From: an uncultured Bacteroidales bacterium
GTDB lineage: Bacteria > Bacteroidota > Bacteroidia > Bacteroidales > WCHB1-69
Length of the DNA stretch: 32,265 nt
Assembly: GCA_900315705.1 (NCBI GenBank)
Contig: ONAB01000029.1
Span: forward strand, 1-32,265
Reading direction: 5' to 3'
The notes below the pieces were generated by a model. It was given only the letters and a program-made list of their open reading frames with translations, had not been told where the DNA came from and made no database searches. The stretch's first letter is position 1. Every line of letters starts with the position of its first letter. Made by a program: the position numbers and the translations under genes. This document shows, piece after piece, positions 13,675 through 22,850 of the stretch.

Positions 13675-14982
13675 ATGAAAACACTACGGTTCATCGGCGT
13701 TCTCGCCGTTATGCTGTCCGTTCTGGTCGCCTGCAACAACCAGACCTCTTCCATCGGTCTTGGCCTTGCCGAGCAACTCGGCACGGATTACACCGACACT
13801 GTCACGGTAACGGCTTACTCCTTTTTGGAGGACACGCTCAGCACCACCAACACCACCGCCAACCTCATCGGCGAGGTGCACGACCCTGTTTTCGGTGACT
13901 GCCGCGCCTCCACGTATGCTCAGTTCAACCTCACCGGCTCTTCTGTCAACTTCGGGACAAACCCGGTGGTTGACTCCATCGTGCTCACCCTCCAGCTGGC
14001 CTCCTATTACGGAGACACCAACTCGCGGGTGGGACTTCGCGTGTATCAGCTGACGGAGCCTCTCTCCGGCACCTACAACAGCGCCAGCACCGTGAATTAC
14101 GACCCGACGCCGCTGAACTACGCCCTGACCGGATATGCCATCCAGCCTACCACCAGCGTGGTGGTGGACACCGGCAACTACAGCCCGCACCTCCGCATCC
14201 GACTCTCGAATGCCTTTGGTCAATACCTGCTCAACAACCAGCACCATATGACCAGCAACGCTGCCTTCAAGAGTTTCTTCCACGGATTGTGCATCTCTGC
14301 CGTATCCCACACAGGCCCTGTAGGTTATATTCTGCTCACCAGTATGAACAGCTCCTTGAGCGGCATTACCCTCTATTACCACAACGAAGGCGGTAATACC
14401 ATCAAATACACATTCCCCTGCCCGACGGATTGCAAACGGTTCAACCATTACGACCACAACTACAACGCCTCCTCCAATGCGGATTTCATCCAGGAGGTGC
14501 TGCAAGGCAACCAGGCTATCGGAACCAGCAAACTCTTCCTGCAAGCCACCGGCGGCGTGAAGACGCGCATCACCTTCCCCTATCTGAAAGATGCCTTCAA
14601 GTCGCTCAACAACCGCGTGGTCATCAACCGCGCCGAGCTGGTCATCACCGACATTTCCCCCGACGAGGCCTATTATATCCACCCGTCAAACCTGACGCTG
14701 CAGGGCATCAAAGCCGATAGCAGTCTGGCCTACCTGCCCGATGACGAGTATTACACCGCCGCATCCTATTTTGGGGGCACATACGATGCCGCCAAGCACG
14801 AGTACAGATTCCGCATCACGCGCTATGTGCAGGAGCTTATTCAGGGCACCGGCGACTTGACCAACACGGTCAATTTAGTGGTCAGGGGCTCCTCCGTGCG
14901 CGCCAACCGGCTCATCTTCGGCGGCACCGGCCTTGACAACGACAAGCGGCTGCGCCTTGAGATTGCCTACACCACCTACTAA
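13675..14982 (+). CDS. DUF4270 family lipoprotein
   Basis: A 435-residue lipoprotein of the Bacteroidetes-specific DUF4270 family. The start is ATG 13675, not the upstream in-frame ATG, because it opens directly on a lipoprotein signal peptide with lipobox LVAC (about residues 17-20). The mature protein begins Asn-rich (CNNQTSSIGLGL), then is beta-rich, consistent with a surface or periplasmic role. Function is unknown. It begins 4 nt after the glycogen-synthase-like gene and is followed after 23 nt by hflX, suggesting one transcript. I associate this family with the short glycogen-synthase gene in other Bacteroidetes from memory; the sequence here supports only adjacency. Confidence 0.8.
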   Translation: MKTLRFIGVLAVMLSVLVACNNQTSSIGLGLAEQLGTDYTDTVTVTAYSFLEDTLSTTNTTANLIGEVHDPVFGDCRASTYAQFNLTGSSVNFGTNPVVDSIVLTLQLASYYGDTNSRVGLRVYQLTEPLSGTYNSASTVNYDPTPLNYALTGYAIQPTTSVVVDTGNYSPHLRIRLSNAFGQYLLNNQHHMTSNAAFKSFFHGLCISAVSHTGPVGYILLTSMNSSLSGITLYYHNEGGNTIKYTFPCPTDCKRFNHYDHNYNASSNADFIQEVLQGNQAIGTSKLFLQATGGVKTRITFPYLKDAFKSLNNRVVINRAELVITDISPDEAYYIHPSNLTLQGIKADSSLAYLPDDEYYTAASYFGGTYDAAKHEYRFRITRYVQELIQGTGDLTNTVNLVVRGSSVRANRLIFGGTGLDNDKRLRLEIAYTTY

Positions 14983-15005
14983 AGATCCTACGCCGTCCAT
15001 CCACA

Positions 15006-16193
15006 ATGAAGAAGCTTACTGAAATGCCCGCCGAACGGGCCGTGCTCATTGCCGTTTCCACCCCCGCCGTCACGGAAGAGAAGACGCGGGAATACTTGGA
15101 CGAACTGGCTTTTCTCGTGGAGACCGCCGGCGGCACCAGCGTCAAGCAGTTTATGCAGAACCTCCCCTACCCTGATCCCCGCACCTATATGGGCTCCGGC
15201 AAGATCAAGGAGGTGGCGGAATATGTGCACGAGAACGACATCGACTTAGTGGTAGTGGACGACGAGCTCTCTCCGTCGCAGCAGCGCAACATCGAGCAAA
15301 TTCTGCACTGCAAGGTGATGGACCGCACCCACCTTATCCTCGACATTTTCGCCAAGCGCGCCCAGACCGCCCACGCCAAGGTGCAGGTGGAACTGGCCCA
15401 ATACAAGTACCTGCTCCCCCGCCTCACGGGTATGTGGACCCACCTGGAAAAGCAACGCGGCGGTATCGGTATGCGCGGCCCGGGCGAGAAGGAAATCGAA
15501 ACCGACCGACGCATCATCCGCCAGCGCATCTCCCTGCTCGAGAGCCGTCTCAAGGAAATCGACAAGCAGAAGAAAACACAACGCAGCCACCGCGACCAAT
15601 ACGTGCGCGTGGCCCTCGTGGGCTACACCAACGTCGGCAAGTCCACCATAATGAATATGCTTTCCAACTCGGAAGTGCTAGCCGAGAACAAGCTCTTCGC
15701 CACCCTCGACACCACCGTGCGCAAGGTGGTCTTCGGCAACCTCCCCTTCCTGCTCTCCGACACGGTGGGATTCATCCGCAAACTGCCCCACAGCCTCGTG
15801 GAGTCGTTCAAGTCCACCCTCGACGAGATCCGCGAAACCGACCTGCTGCTCCACGTGGTGGACATCAGCCACCCCGACTTCGAGGAGCAGATTGCCGTGG
15901 TAAACCAAACCCTTTCCGAAATCAACGCCAGCGGCAAGCCGATGATTATCATCTTCAACAAGATAGACCAATACACCTGGGTGGAAAAGGCCGAGGATGA
16001 CCTCACCCCCAAGTCAAAGGAGAACATCACCCTCGAGGAACTCAAGGCCACCTGGATGGCCAAAAGCGCCCACAAGACCTTCTTCATCTCCGCCAAAACC
16101 AAAGAGAATGTCAATGAGATGAAGGAGATGCTCTACGAGGAAATCAAGAAACTGCACATCCAGATTTACCCGTACAACAACTTTTTGTATTAG
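15006..16193 (+). CDS. hflX: ribosome-associated GTPase HflX
   Basis: A 395-residue GTPase of the HflX family, which binds 50S or 70S ribosomes and rescues stalled or hibernating ones. The N-terminal HflX domain includes DPRTYMGSGKIKEV (about 57-70), the linker has RGPGEKEIETDRR, and the G domain has G1 GYTNVGKST (about 206-214), G3 DTVGF and G4 NKID. Length is close to the usual. It is last in the run after the DUF4270 gene and faces the minus-strand metallo-hydrolase across a repeat array. Confidence 0.95.
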   Translation: MKKLTEMPAERAVLIAVSTPAVTEEKTREYLDELAFLVETAGGTSVKQFMQNLPYPDPRTYMGSGKIKEVAEYVHENDIDLVVVDDELSPSQQRNIEQILHCKVMDRTHLILDIFAKRAQTAHAKVQVELAQYKYLLPRLTGMWTHLEKQRGGIGMRGPGEKEIETDRRIIRQRISLLESRLKEIDKQKKTQRSHRDQYVRVALVGYTNVGKSTIMNMLSNSEVLAENKLFATLDTTVRKVVFGNLPFLLSDTVGFIRKLPHSLVESFKSTLDEIRETDLLLHVVDISHPDFEEQIAVVNQTLSEINASGKPMIIIFNKIDQYTWVEKAEDDLTPKSKENITLEELKATWMAKSAHKTFFISAKTKENVNEMKEMLYEEIKKLHIQIYPYNNFLY

Positions 16194-16198
16194 TCGAA

Positions 16199-16326
16199 AA
16201 TCACACGATTTTTTCTCCACAAATCGAGAAAATCTCGAGAATATATCTCCACGAATCTCGAGAATCACGAGAATCGTATCACAGAATCGCACAATTATTC
16301 GTGTAATTCGTGCAATTCGTGGACTA
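16199..16326. repeat. nonameric repeat array between hflX and the MBL gene
   Basis: Three exact-phase units ATTCGTGTA, ATTCGTGCA, ATTCGTGGA occupy 16297-16323. Left of them are looser units of CTCGAGAAT, CACGAGAAT and CACGAATCT type from about 16220, in the opposite sense, so the block can fold back on itself. The right end runs into the stop codon of the metallo-hydrolase (16324-16326). The period is 9 nt in the right part and irregular on the left. Confidence 0.65.
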
Positions 16327-17181
16327 TTCGGCGTGGAACTCTTCGATCACCCCCGAATAGGGCAAATGCATCCCGGCCACCACCAGTTTGTGGTCCTGGA
16401 TATAGTCATAGACCTCCTTGCGCGTCTGGGCCGCCAGCTTGGGCTCCTGGTCATAGGTGGGGCAATACTCGGGGTGCGGGATTTGCAGGGCCGCCGCGTG
16501 GATAAGGTCTCCGATGATGAGCAAGTTGCCAAGCTGATACATCGTGTGGCCTGGGGTATGGCCCGGTGCCAGAATGGCTTTCACGCCCTCCACCACATCA
16601 GTGCCCGCCTTGAAAGAATGGGTGTGCCCCTTGTAGGCATCCAGCATATCGCGCACGCGACCGTCGCGCTTCCAGGCATTCTCCTCCTCTTGGGAGAAAT
16701 AGACCTCCGCATTGGGGAAGGTCGGCTTGCCGTCGGTCAGCATCCCACCGATATGGTCGCCGTGGAAATGGGTCAGCATCACCGTATGGATCTGCTCGGG
16801 CTTGATGTCGAGCATCACCAGTTTGTCGAGCATCGCACCGCCTTGCGCAAGACCCAGTCCCGCATCGAAGAGGATGTACTCGTCGTCGCGTTTGACGAGG
16901 AACGCGTTGATAGCCGACTCGGCCTCGCCCGTGGGCACCAGCTTCTTCACCACCGCAGGGTCGGCCTTCGGGAAGAGGTCCATCGACATCCCGCGTTGTA
17001 TATCCTGCAGCGTCCACATTTCAAAACCATCGAACTGATAATGATAGACACCCGCCACAATCGTGGTGTCCTTCACCTCCTGGGGCTTCGGGGCAGGTTT
17101 GTGCTCTTTTTTGTCCGACTGGCAACAGGCCAGCACAAGCAGGGCCGCCATAAAAAGGAAATGAATCTTTTTCATAATCAC
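16324..17181 (-). CDS. metallo-beta-lactamase-fold hydrolase, lipoprotein
   Basis: A 285-residue MBL-fold hydrolase anchored as a lipoprotein: the signal peptide ends in lipobox LVLAC, and the mature chain starts with Cys-Cys and a Lys/Pro-rich linker. The zinc motif HFHGDHIGG (around 138-146) and GHTPGHT are clear, as is a late His (AGMHLPYSG). The fold covers lactonases, glyoxalase II and related enzymes; the substrate cannot be read from the sequence. Two starts are possible, ATG 17181 or ATG 17175 (two codons later), with the second giving a standard Met-Lys-Lys signal. It lies 38 nt after xseA on the same strand. Confidence 0.85.
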   Translation of the reverse strand: MIMKKIHFLFMAALLVLACCQSDKKEHKPAPKPQEVKDTTIVAGVYHYQFDGFEMWTLQDIQRGMSMDLFPKADPAVVKKLVPTGEAESAINAFLVKRDDEYILFDAGLGLAQGGAMLDKLVMLDIKPEQIHTVMLTHFHGDHIGGMLTDGKPTFPNAEVYFSQEEENAWKRDGRVRDMLDAYKGHTHSFKAGTDVVEGVKAILAPGHTPGHTMYQLGNLLIIGDLIHAAALQIPHPEYCPTYDQEPKLAAQTRKEVYDYIQDHKLVVAGMHLPYSGVIEEFHAE

Positions 17182-17219
17182 TGTTATTATTTGTTTGCTA
17201 TTATTACCAATATTTCTAA

Positions 17220-18614
17220 CTATTCTTCCACCACACTCGTCACCTCGCCTTGATAAAGCTGGGTCACGATGCGGTCGCCCGCGCGCAAAGCCTCCGCACC
17301 GGTGACGGCCTTGCCTTGCAGCCGCGTGATGCTGAAACCGCGCTTGAGGATATTGTCGGGGTGCAGCAGCCGCACCTTGTCCTCCATATTCTCCAGGCGC
17401 TCCCGCTGGCGCTGCACCAGTTGCGTGGAGCCCGCCACCAGCTGCCCGGCCATCAGTTCCAGATGCTCTCTCTCCTGGCCGATGCGCTCGCCATACAGGC
17501 GCTGTAGCTTCTCGCCCAGATTCGACAGCACCCCTCCCTCGGCCATCAGCAACTCCTTGGATTTAAGGGCTATTTGCTGGGCCGACTGCTCCAGTCGGCG
17601 CCGCTGCTCTGACAACGCTTTGGGCACGGCAATGCGTCGGGCGGCGTCCAGTTCCACCAGCCGCTGGCGTTCCACGGCAATCATCTCCTTGGCACGGCGC
17701 GCGAGGATGTCAAAGGCCTGCTGCAACTGCTCGTCAAAATGCCGGAAATGACCTATGAGGGCAAAGGCCACATCCGTGGGGGTGATGTTGAAGGTGTGCG
17801 CCACCATATCCGTAATCGTCTGGTTGGTGGAGTGCCCGATGCCTGTAAGTACCGGCAACGGGAACGTGGCCACCCGATGGGCCAACCTGTAGTCGTCGTA
17901 ACAACTCAGGCCCACATCGCCGCCGCCACCGCGCACGATGGCCACACAGTCGAACTCGGCACGGCGCATCTCAATCTCATCCAACCGGGCGGTAATGCCC
18001 AGAATGGCCTTCTCGCCCTGCAAAATGGAAGGAAAGAGCTCCGTCTCGAAACAGTAGCCGTATTGATTGCCGGTCAGCGTCGTCATAAAATCGCTGTAGC
18101 CCTTGCTGGTCTCGACTGAAATCACGGCAATGCGCTTGGGCACCAAGGGCAGTTTCCGCGACTTGTTCTGGGTGAAAACGCCCTCCTTCTTCAGCCGCTC
18201 AATGACGGCGAGCTTGTTTTTGACCATCTCACCCAACGTATAAGTAGGCTCAATATCCTGGATGTGCAAGGCCAGCCCGTGCTTCGGACTGAACTCTATG
18301 GAGGCCAGACAAAGGATGCTGATGTCTTCCTTCAGCTTCTCTCCCGTAATCTGCTCGAAACGCTGGTTGATGCGCTGGTAATTCGAGGACCAAATAATGG
18401 CCCGCATCTCCGCTTTGATGGCATTATTCTCCTTCTCCACCAACTCGGGATAGCAGTGCCCGCTGTGGGGATAGAAGTTGAGTTTCAGCACTTCGGCCTT
18501 GATGTAGTAGGGCTGCGGGTAGGTGCGCTCCACCACACGATGCAGGCTCATCGCTATTTCGGAAAGTGTATAGACAGGATGATCGTTGAAGGTCTCGCGA
18601 GGATTGTCAGCCAT
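17220..18614 (-). CDS. xseA: exodeoxyribonuclease VII large subunit
   Basis: A 464-residue homologue of the catalytic subunit of exonuclease VII, which degrades single-stranded DNA. An N-terminal OB-fold region (about 15-110) precedes the catalytic region with IVRGGGGDVGLSCYDD and GIGHSTNQTITDMVAH, followed by a long charged helical part (about 280-420) fitting the coiled coil. Compared with the common GHExDxT pattern it reads GHSTNQT, which may be lineage variation. The usual partner xseB is not adjacent: only 38 nt separate it from the next gene. It starts 18 nt after pyrC. Confidence 0.92.
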   Translation of the reverse strand: MADNPRETFNDHPVYTLSEIAMSLHRVVERTYPQPYYIKAEVLKLNFYPHSGHCYPELVEKENNAIKAEMRAIIWSSNYQRINQRFEQITGEKLKEDISILCLASIEFSPKHGLALHIQDIEPTYTLGEMVKNKLAVIERLKKEGVFTQNKSRKLPLVPKRIAVISVETSKGYSDFMTTLTGNQYGYCFETELFPSILQGEKAILGITARLDEIEMRRAEFDCVAIVRGGGGDVGLSCYDDYRLAHRVATFPLPVLTGIGHSTNQTITDMVAHTFNITPTDVAFALIGHFRHFDEQLQQAFDILARRAKEMIAVERQRLVELDAARRIAVPKALSEQRRRLEQSAQQIALKSKELLMAEGGVLSNLGEKLQRLYGERIGQEREHLELMAGQLVAGSTQLVQRQRERLENMEDKVRLLHPDNILKRGFSITRLQGKAVTGAEALRAGDRIVTQLYQGEVTSVVEE

Positions 18615-18632
18615 TGAGATGCGTTTTTATGA

Positions 18633-19811
18633 TTATGCTTGATAAACCACCTCGCCGCCCTTGACGGTCTGCAGCACGCGGCCATAGACCTCCACGCCCT
18701 CGAACGGAGTGTTTTTGCCCCGGGAGGCAAACTCCTCGGCACGGATGACATACGGGTGGGCGATATCGACCAAAACAAAATCGGCCCAGAGCCCCTCTTG
18801 GAAACGTCCTTTGGGAATGCGCATCATCTCAGAGGGTTTGGTGGACATCAACTGCACGAGTTGGGACAACGTGAGGTGTCCGCCACGCACCAGCCGCGTA
18901 TAGCAGAGGGCAAACGCAGTCTCAATGCCGGAGATGCCGTTGGCGCCGTTGGCCTTGTCCTCGGGCGTATGGGGGGCGTGGTCGGTGGCGATGGCATCGG
19001 CGGTGCCGTCCTGCAAGGCGGCGATGAGTGCCTGGATGTCCTCGTCGTTGCGGAAGGGCGGCGCCACACGATAGTGACGGGCCTGCTCGGCGTTGTAGAA
19101 GATGTGGTGCGGCGTAATCTCGCACGACACGCGCAGTCCTTTGCGCTTGGCCTCGGCGATGGCCTGAATAGCCTCGATGGTGCTGACGTGGCAGAAGTGG
19201 ATGCTGCCGCCGGTCTTCTCGCATAGCTGAAGGTCGCGGAAAGTCATCGCATTCTCGGCCATCCGCAGGTCGGCCGGACTGTAGCGGGCATCCTCTTCGT
19301 GGGCCATAATGAGGAAGTTCTTCTCTTTGCAGATGCGGAAGATCTCCTCCATCACGTCGTCGCGGTTCACGCCCTTGCCGTCATCCGACACGAAGGGGAT
19401 GGCGCCGGCAGGGATGTCCAGCAGATGGGAGCACTCCTGGCCCATCTCGTTGAGGGTCATACTCACAATCTGGTTGGCGCGGACGAGGTTGATGCGGTTG
19501 GCGCGCGCCTCCACCTCGCGGGCCTGTTCCAAGGAGCTGCACACGGGCAGCGTGTTGGGCATCAGGTTCACAACGGAGTAGCCACCGCGCACGGCAGCGC
19601 GGCTGCCCGACTCCAGGTCCTCCTTATAGGTCAGCCCGGGATCGCGGAAGTGGGCGTGCAGGTCGGTGAAAGCCGGCAACAGAACCGGGGCATCCGCTGC
19701 GGGTTCGCACTCGGGATGGAGGGTTATCTGAGCGATGAGGCCGTCCTCGACACGAATGTCGGCCACGGCATCCAGCTCATTGTCAATAATATGTATTTTT
19801 TCGTACAGCAT
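18633..19811 (-). CDS. pyrC: dihydroorotase
   Basis: A 392-residue amidohydrolase of the dihydroorotase family, catalysing the third step of pyrimidine synthesis. The metal-binding DLHAHFRDPG (50-59) with H52 and H54, a central MAHEED, CHVST and ATDHAPHT are all visible. Length and motifs fit a class I bacterial enzyme. It is followed 18 nt later by xseA and preceded by the mscL terminator, so transcription probably starts between mscL and pyrC. No other pyrimidine genes are in the window. Confidence 0.93.
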   Translation of the reverse strand: MLYEKIHIIDNELDAVADIRVEDGLIAQITLHPECEPAADAPVLLPAFTDLHAHFRDPGLTYKEDLESGSRAAVRGGYSVVNLMPNTLPVCSSLEQAREVEARANRINLVRANQIVSMTLNEMGQECSHLLDIPAGAIPFVSDDGKGVNRDDVMEEIFRICKEKNFLIMAHEEDARYSPADLRMAENAMTFRDLQLCEKTGGSIHFCHVSTIEAIQAIAEAKRKGLRVSCEITPHHIFYNAEQARHYRVAPPFRNDEDIQALIAALQDGTADAIATDHAPHTPEDKANGANGISGIETAFALCYTRLVRGGHLTLSQLVQLMSTKPSEMMRIPKGRFQEGLWADFVLVDIAHPYVIRAEEFASRGKNTPFEGVEVYGRVLQTVKGGEVVYQA

Positions 19812-19829
19812 AATTTTTCATTTACAAAA

Positions 19830-19853
19830 ATGGGGCTAACGGATTAGCCCCAT
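19830..19853 (-). terminator. Rho-independent terminator of mscL
   Basis: A perfect 10-bp stem, 19830-19839 with 19844-19853, and a 4-nt loop, followed on the minus strand by TTTTG. It lies downstream of mscL and 18 nt upstream of the pyrC start. Confidence 0.8.
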
Positions 19854-19895
19854 AAGTTTCTCGTCACCATAGCGGAGACGGGTGTGACAAAACTG

Positions 19896-20354
19896 CTATT
19901 TCTTGAGCAGGTCGCGAATTTCGGTGAGCAGTTTTTCCTCATTGGTGGGTTCCGGAGCAGGAGCAGGAGCGGCTTCCTCCTCTTTCTTACGGAGAGCGGA
20001 AAGCTTGTTGATACCCTTGATCACCAAGAAGATACAAAAGGCCACAATGAGGAAGTCAATGGTCACTTGGATGAAGTTACCATAGTTCCAGGTCACAGGG
20101 TCCATCAGTTTCTCCACGGTTTGGGGAAGGCCGTCTTCACCCACAACCGTTTCCATAACCTTGCGTTGCGGGAACGTCAGGCTCAGTTTGGTGAAATCCG
20201 TGCCACCGAGGAGCCATCCGATGGGCGGCATCAGGATGTCGTTGACAAGCGAAGTGACAATTTTGCCGAAAGCACCGCCGATAATCACACCGACAGCCAT
20301 ATCCACGACATTGCCTTTCAATGCAAACTCTTTAAATTCTTTTAAGAAACCCAT
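19896..20354 (-). CDS. mscL: large-conductance mechanosensitive channel MscL
   Basis: A 152-residue inner-membrane channel that opens under hypo-osmotic stress. The N-terminal amphipathic helix and TM1 ([20 protein letters not shown], about 8-27) are typical. TM2 is near 90-110, and a Pro/Ala/Glu linker leads to the C-terminal cytoplasmic helix. Single-gene transcript: its own promoter is upstream and its own terminator downstream. Confidence 0.95.
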   Translation of the reverse strand: MGFLKEFKEFALKGNVVDMAVGVIIGGAFGKIVTSLVNDILMPPIGWLLGGTDFTKLSLTFPQRKVMETVVGEDGLPQTVEKLMDPVTWNYGNFIQVTIDFLIVAFCIFLVIKGINKLSALRKKEEEAAPAPAPEPTNEEKLLTEIRDLLKK

Positions 20355-20397
20355 AAGTCAGAAATTTTAGTTAGTAATTAGGATTTTCAACAGAGTG

Positions 20398-20405
20398 CAA
20401 AAGTA
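20398..20405 (-). promoter_or_regulatory. -7 element TACTTTTG for mscL
   Basis: TACTTTTG, followed by C, on the minus strand ends 43 nt upstream of the mscL start. It is identical to the elements flanking gltX. Confidence 0.55.
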
Positions 20406-20446
20406 GTATTTTTTTTTAGACGATTTCTGCCATCTCACTTTTTTTT

Positions 20447-20454
20447 TATATTTT
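20447..20454 (+). promoter_or_regulatory. possible -7 element (TATATTTT) for the SRPBCC-lptB pair
   Basis: TATATTTT, followed by C, is a one-base variant of TAnnTTTG and ends 20 nt before ATG 20475, after a T-run. It is divergent to the mscL promoter. Confidence 0.3.
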
Positions 20455-20474
20455 CGCCGCCCAATAGACGTCTT

Positions 20475-20879
20475 ATGAAAATCCAAAGCAACAAGGAAAC
20501 CCTCGCCACCTCGCAGGAAAAGGTTTACGACACTTTAGTGCGTTTCACCCAGCAGGCCCAGATGCCTCCCATCCCCCAGATTACGAACTGGAGCTCTGAC
20601 GAAAACGGATGCAGCTTCACCATCGACGGGCTGGTTACCTGCCGTTTCAGACTGACAGAACAGATCCCCTACTCCAAGGTCGGCTACCATATCGACACCG
20701 ACAAGAATCTTTCGGCGGATGCCGTCATCCACATCGGGGGCGACGCGACAGGTTCCACGGTCCAGCTGGAAGCCGAGGCTGACGTGCCCATCTTCCTGCA
20801 GGCCATCATCAAGGGACCCATCGAGAAGGCTCTCAACCAAGCTTTGGTCAGAATCAAGGAAATGGCGGAAAGGAGTTAA
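20475..20879 (+). CDS. SRPBCC/START-fold protein, unknown ligand
   Basis: A 134-residue cytoplasmic protein whose pattern (early [12 protein letters not shown], alternating beta strands, long C-terminal helix with [16 protein letters not shown]) fits the SRPBCC/polyketide-cyclase-like fold, a hydrophobic-ligand-binding module. No catalytic residues can be named. Its TAA is separated from the ATG of the LptB-like gene by one base, so the two are almost certainly translated together; a link to lipid handling is inference only. Confidence 0.6.
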   Translation: MKIQSNKETLATSQEKVYDTLVRFTQQAQMPPIPQITNWSSDENGCSFTIDGLVTCRFRLTEQIPYSKVGYHIDTDKNLSADAVIHIGGDATGSTVQLEAEADVPIFLQAIIKGPIEKALNQALVRIKEMAERS

Positions 20880-20880
20880 T

Positions 20881-21612
20881 ATGGAATACAGGATTCGAAC
20901 AGAAGGACTGGTCAAGAAATACAAGAACAGAACCGTCGTGAACGAGGTCTCCATCAACTTCACGCAGGGTGAGATTGTGGGGTTGCTCGGCCCTAACGGG
21001 GCTGGCAAGACCACCTCTTTCTATATGATTGTCGGGCTCATCAAGCCCTTCGCCGGCAAGATTTTCCTCAACGACATCGACATCACGGAGATGCCGATGT
21101 ACAAGCGGGCGCAGCTGGGGTTGGCCTATCTGCCCCAGGAGGCCTCCGTGTTCCGCCAGCTGACCGTGGAGGACAACATCAAGGCCATCCTCGAGTTCAG
21201 CGGCAAGAGCAAGCAGGAGCAGAAGGAGAAACTGGAGAGTCTGATCTCGGAATTCAACATCGAGAAGGTGCGCCGCAACAAGGGCAACAACCTCTCTGGT
21301 GGCGAGCGCCGCCGCGTGGAGATTGCCCGCTGCCTCGCCTCCGACCCCAAGTTCATCCTCCTCGACGAGCCGTTTGCGGGCGTGGACCCCATCGCCGTGG
21401 AAGACATCCAGAACATCGTCCGGAAACTGAAAGACAAGAACATCGGCATTGTCATCACTGACCACAACGTGCACGAAACACTCTCCATCACCGACCGTGC
21501 CTACCTGCTCTTTGAGGGCAGCGTGCTCAAGTCGGGCACTGCCGAGGAACTGGCCGCCGACCCGATGGTGAAGAAAGTCTATCTCGGCTCCAACTTTGAG
21601 CTGAGAAAATAA
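20881..21612 (+). CDS. lptB: LPS export ABC transporter ATP-binding protein LptB
   Basis: A 243-residue ABC ATPase closely matching LptB, which powers extraction of lipopolysaccharide from the inner membrane with LptFG. Walker [10 protein letters not shown] (near 38-46), Q-loop in YLPQEASVF, signature [10 protein letters not shown] and Walker [14 protein letters not shown] are intact, followed by the switch TDHNVHET. I chose ATG 20881, which starts the recognisable [14 protein letters not shown]; upstream in-frame codons overlap the previous gene and look like shadow. It is convergent with the Gate-domain transporter, with 5 nt between the stops. Confidence 0.92.
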   Translation: MEYRIRTEGLVKKYKNRTVVNEVSINFTQGEIVGLLGPNGAGKTTSFYMIVGLIKPFAGKIFLNDIDITEMPMYKRAQLGLAYLPQEASVFRQLTVEDNIKAILEFSGKSKQEQKEKLESLISEFNIEKVRRNKGNNLSGGERRRVEIARCLASDPKFILLDEPFAGVDPIAVEDIQNIVRKLKDKNIGIVITDHNVHETLSITDRAYLLFEGSVLKSGTAEELAADPMVKKVYLGSNFELRK

Positions 21613-21617
21613 AATCC

Positions 21618-22850
21618 TTATGCGAAAATCAGTGCCAAAAGCACGAACAGCCAGTGGGCGGCAATGCCGGCCACAAGGCCCCCTATGGTGTGCGCACCGA
21701 TGGCCTTGCCGATGAGCTTACGATAGCCCAGGGAGTCGAGCATCGCGGTGTGCGTGCTCAAATAGCCGCTCCAGCACATACCCATAGCGGTGAAGACCGC
21801 CACAGCGTTGTTGTCGATGATGCCCTCCGCAATGAAACGCGGCACTAAACCGATAGCGGCGCCCACGGCACCCAACGCCGTGATGGGGAAGGATATCAGC
21901 TGCGGACTGGTGAACCCGAAGAGCCAACGGAAAATGAAATCCACCTTGGCAGCCGCCCAGGTGATGACAGGCACACCCTCGTAGGCCACGCCCTGATAGA
22001 CGCCACCCTCCCCGCTCGGACCAAAGGTCATCATCATCACCACAGTGGAGATGACCAGCACGCCGGGGATAATGGCAACACCAATGCCGACGCCATCCTT
22101 GCCGCCATCGAGTATGGAATTGAGGAAACGCATAAACACGCTGCCCTCGCTCTTGAAGGAGATCTGCTGCTCGTCGCCCTCGCCTTCAGAAACCGGAACG
22201 TCCAAATCCGGATAGGCTTTCAGCGACATATACTGCATCAGCCGCGTGGAGACGATACTGCCAATCACCGCACCCAAGATGCCCACCAAGGCTCCTTTGC
22301 CATATCCTAAGCCCGTCATAAAGGCCAAGACCACTAGTCCCATACCGAACGCCGTGCCGAAATTGGTAAGCGACACCAGCTGGTATTTCTTGAAATAGCG
22401 GCTGAAATTCTTGTCCTTGGCCAACGTGATGATGGCAGGGTTGTCGCTCAGGAAAGTCATCACGGCACCCAACGCGGCCACGCCAGGCAAATTATAAAGC
22501 GGGCGCATAAAGGGTTTCAGGACATTCTCCATCAAACGCACCACGCCGAACTCGGCCATCAACTTGCTGATGGCACCCATCAGCACACAGATGGCCATAA
22601 TGTAGAACACCGTCTCCATCAACAAATGGTATGCCGTCTGCATAAAGGTGTTGAGCATCATCGGCAATGACATCTTATAGGCCAGCAAGCCGAAAAAGCC
22701 GAAGAAAATCACCAGAAAGAGCAAGGCTTCCAAAGAGCGCTTGCTCGTGAACTTGATGGGGTTCTTCAGTTTGAGTTTGGACTCAAGACCCTTGAAGAAA
22801 TTCTCTATGGTTTGGGCATAACCCAATGTTTTTTTTCGGCGTATTTTCAT
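21618..22850 (-). CDS. YjiH-type Gate-domain inner-membrane transporter
   Basis: A 410-residue polytopic membrane protein of the YjiH/nucleoside-recognition (Gate) type, with about nine or ten hydrophobic helices. Recognisable blocks are LMGAISKLMAEFGVVRLMENVLKP in the N-terminal half, TFLSDNPAIITLAKD, and MCWSGYLSTHTAMLDSLGYR near the C-terminus. The Gate family includes nucleoside transporters and spore-maturation proteins; the substrate is unknown. Its ATG overlaps the TGA of the porin-like gene (ATGA), so the two are translationally coupled and may act as an outer/inner membrane pair. Confidence 0.8.
   Translation of the reverse strand: MKIRRKKTLGYAQTIENFFKGLESKLKLKNPIKFTSKRSLEALLFLVIFFGFFGLLAYKMSLPMMLNTFMQTAYHLLMETVFYIMAICVLMGAISKLMAEFGVVRLMENVLKPFMRPLYNLPGVAALGAVMTFLSDNPAIITLAKDKNFSRYFKKYQLVSLTNFGTAFGMGLVVLAFMTGLGYGKGALVGILGAVIGSIVSTRLMQYMSLKAYPDLDVPVSEGEGDEQQISFKSEGSVFMRFLNSILDGGKDGVGIGVAIIPGVLVISTVVMMMTFGPSGEGGVYQGVAYEGVPVITWAAAKVDFIFRWLFGFTSPQLISFPITALGAVGAAIGLVPRFIAEGIIDNNAVAVFTAMGMCWSGYLSTHTAMLDSLGYRKLIGKAIGAHTIGGLVAGIAAHWLFVLLALIFA

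Noticed and set aside
20719-20880. 54-residue upstream extension of LptB
   Set aside because: It lies wholly within the SRPBCC gene in another frame; LptB homology starts at ATG 20881.
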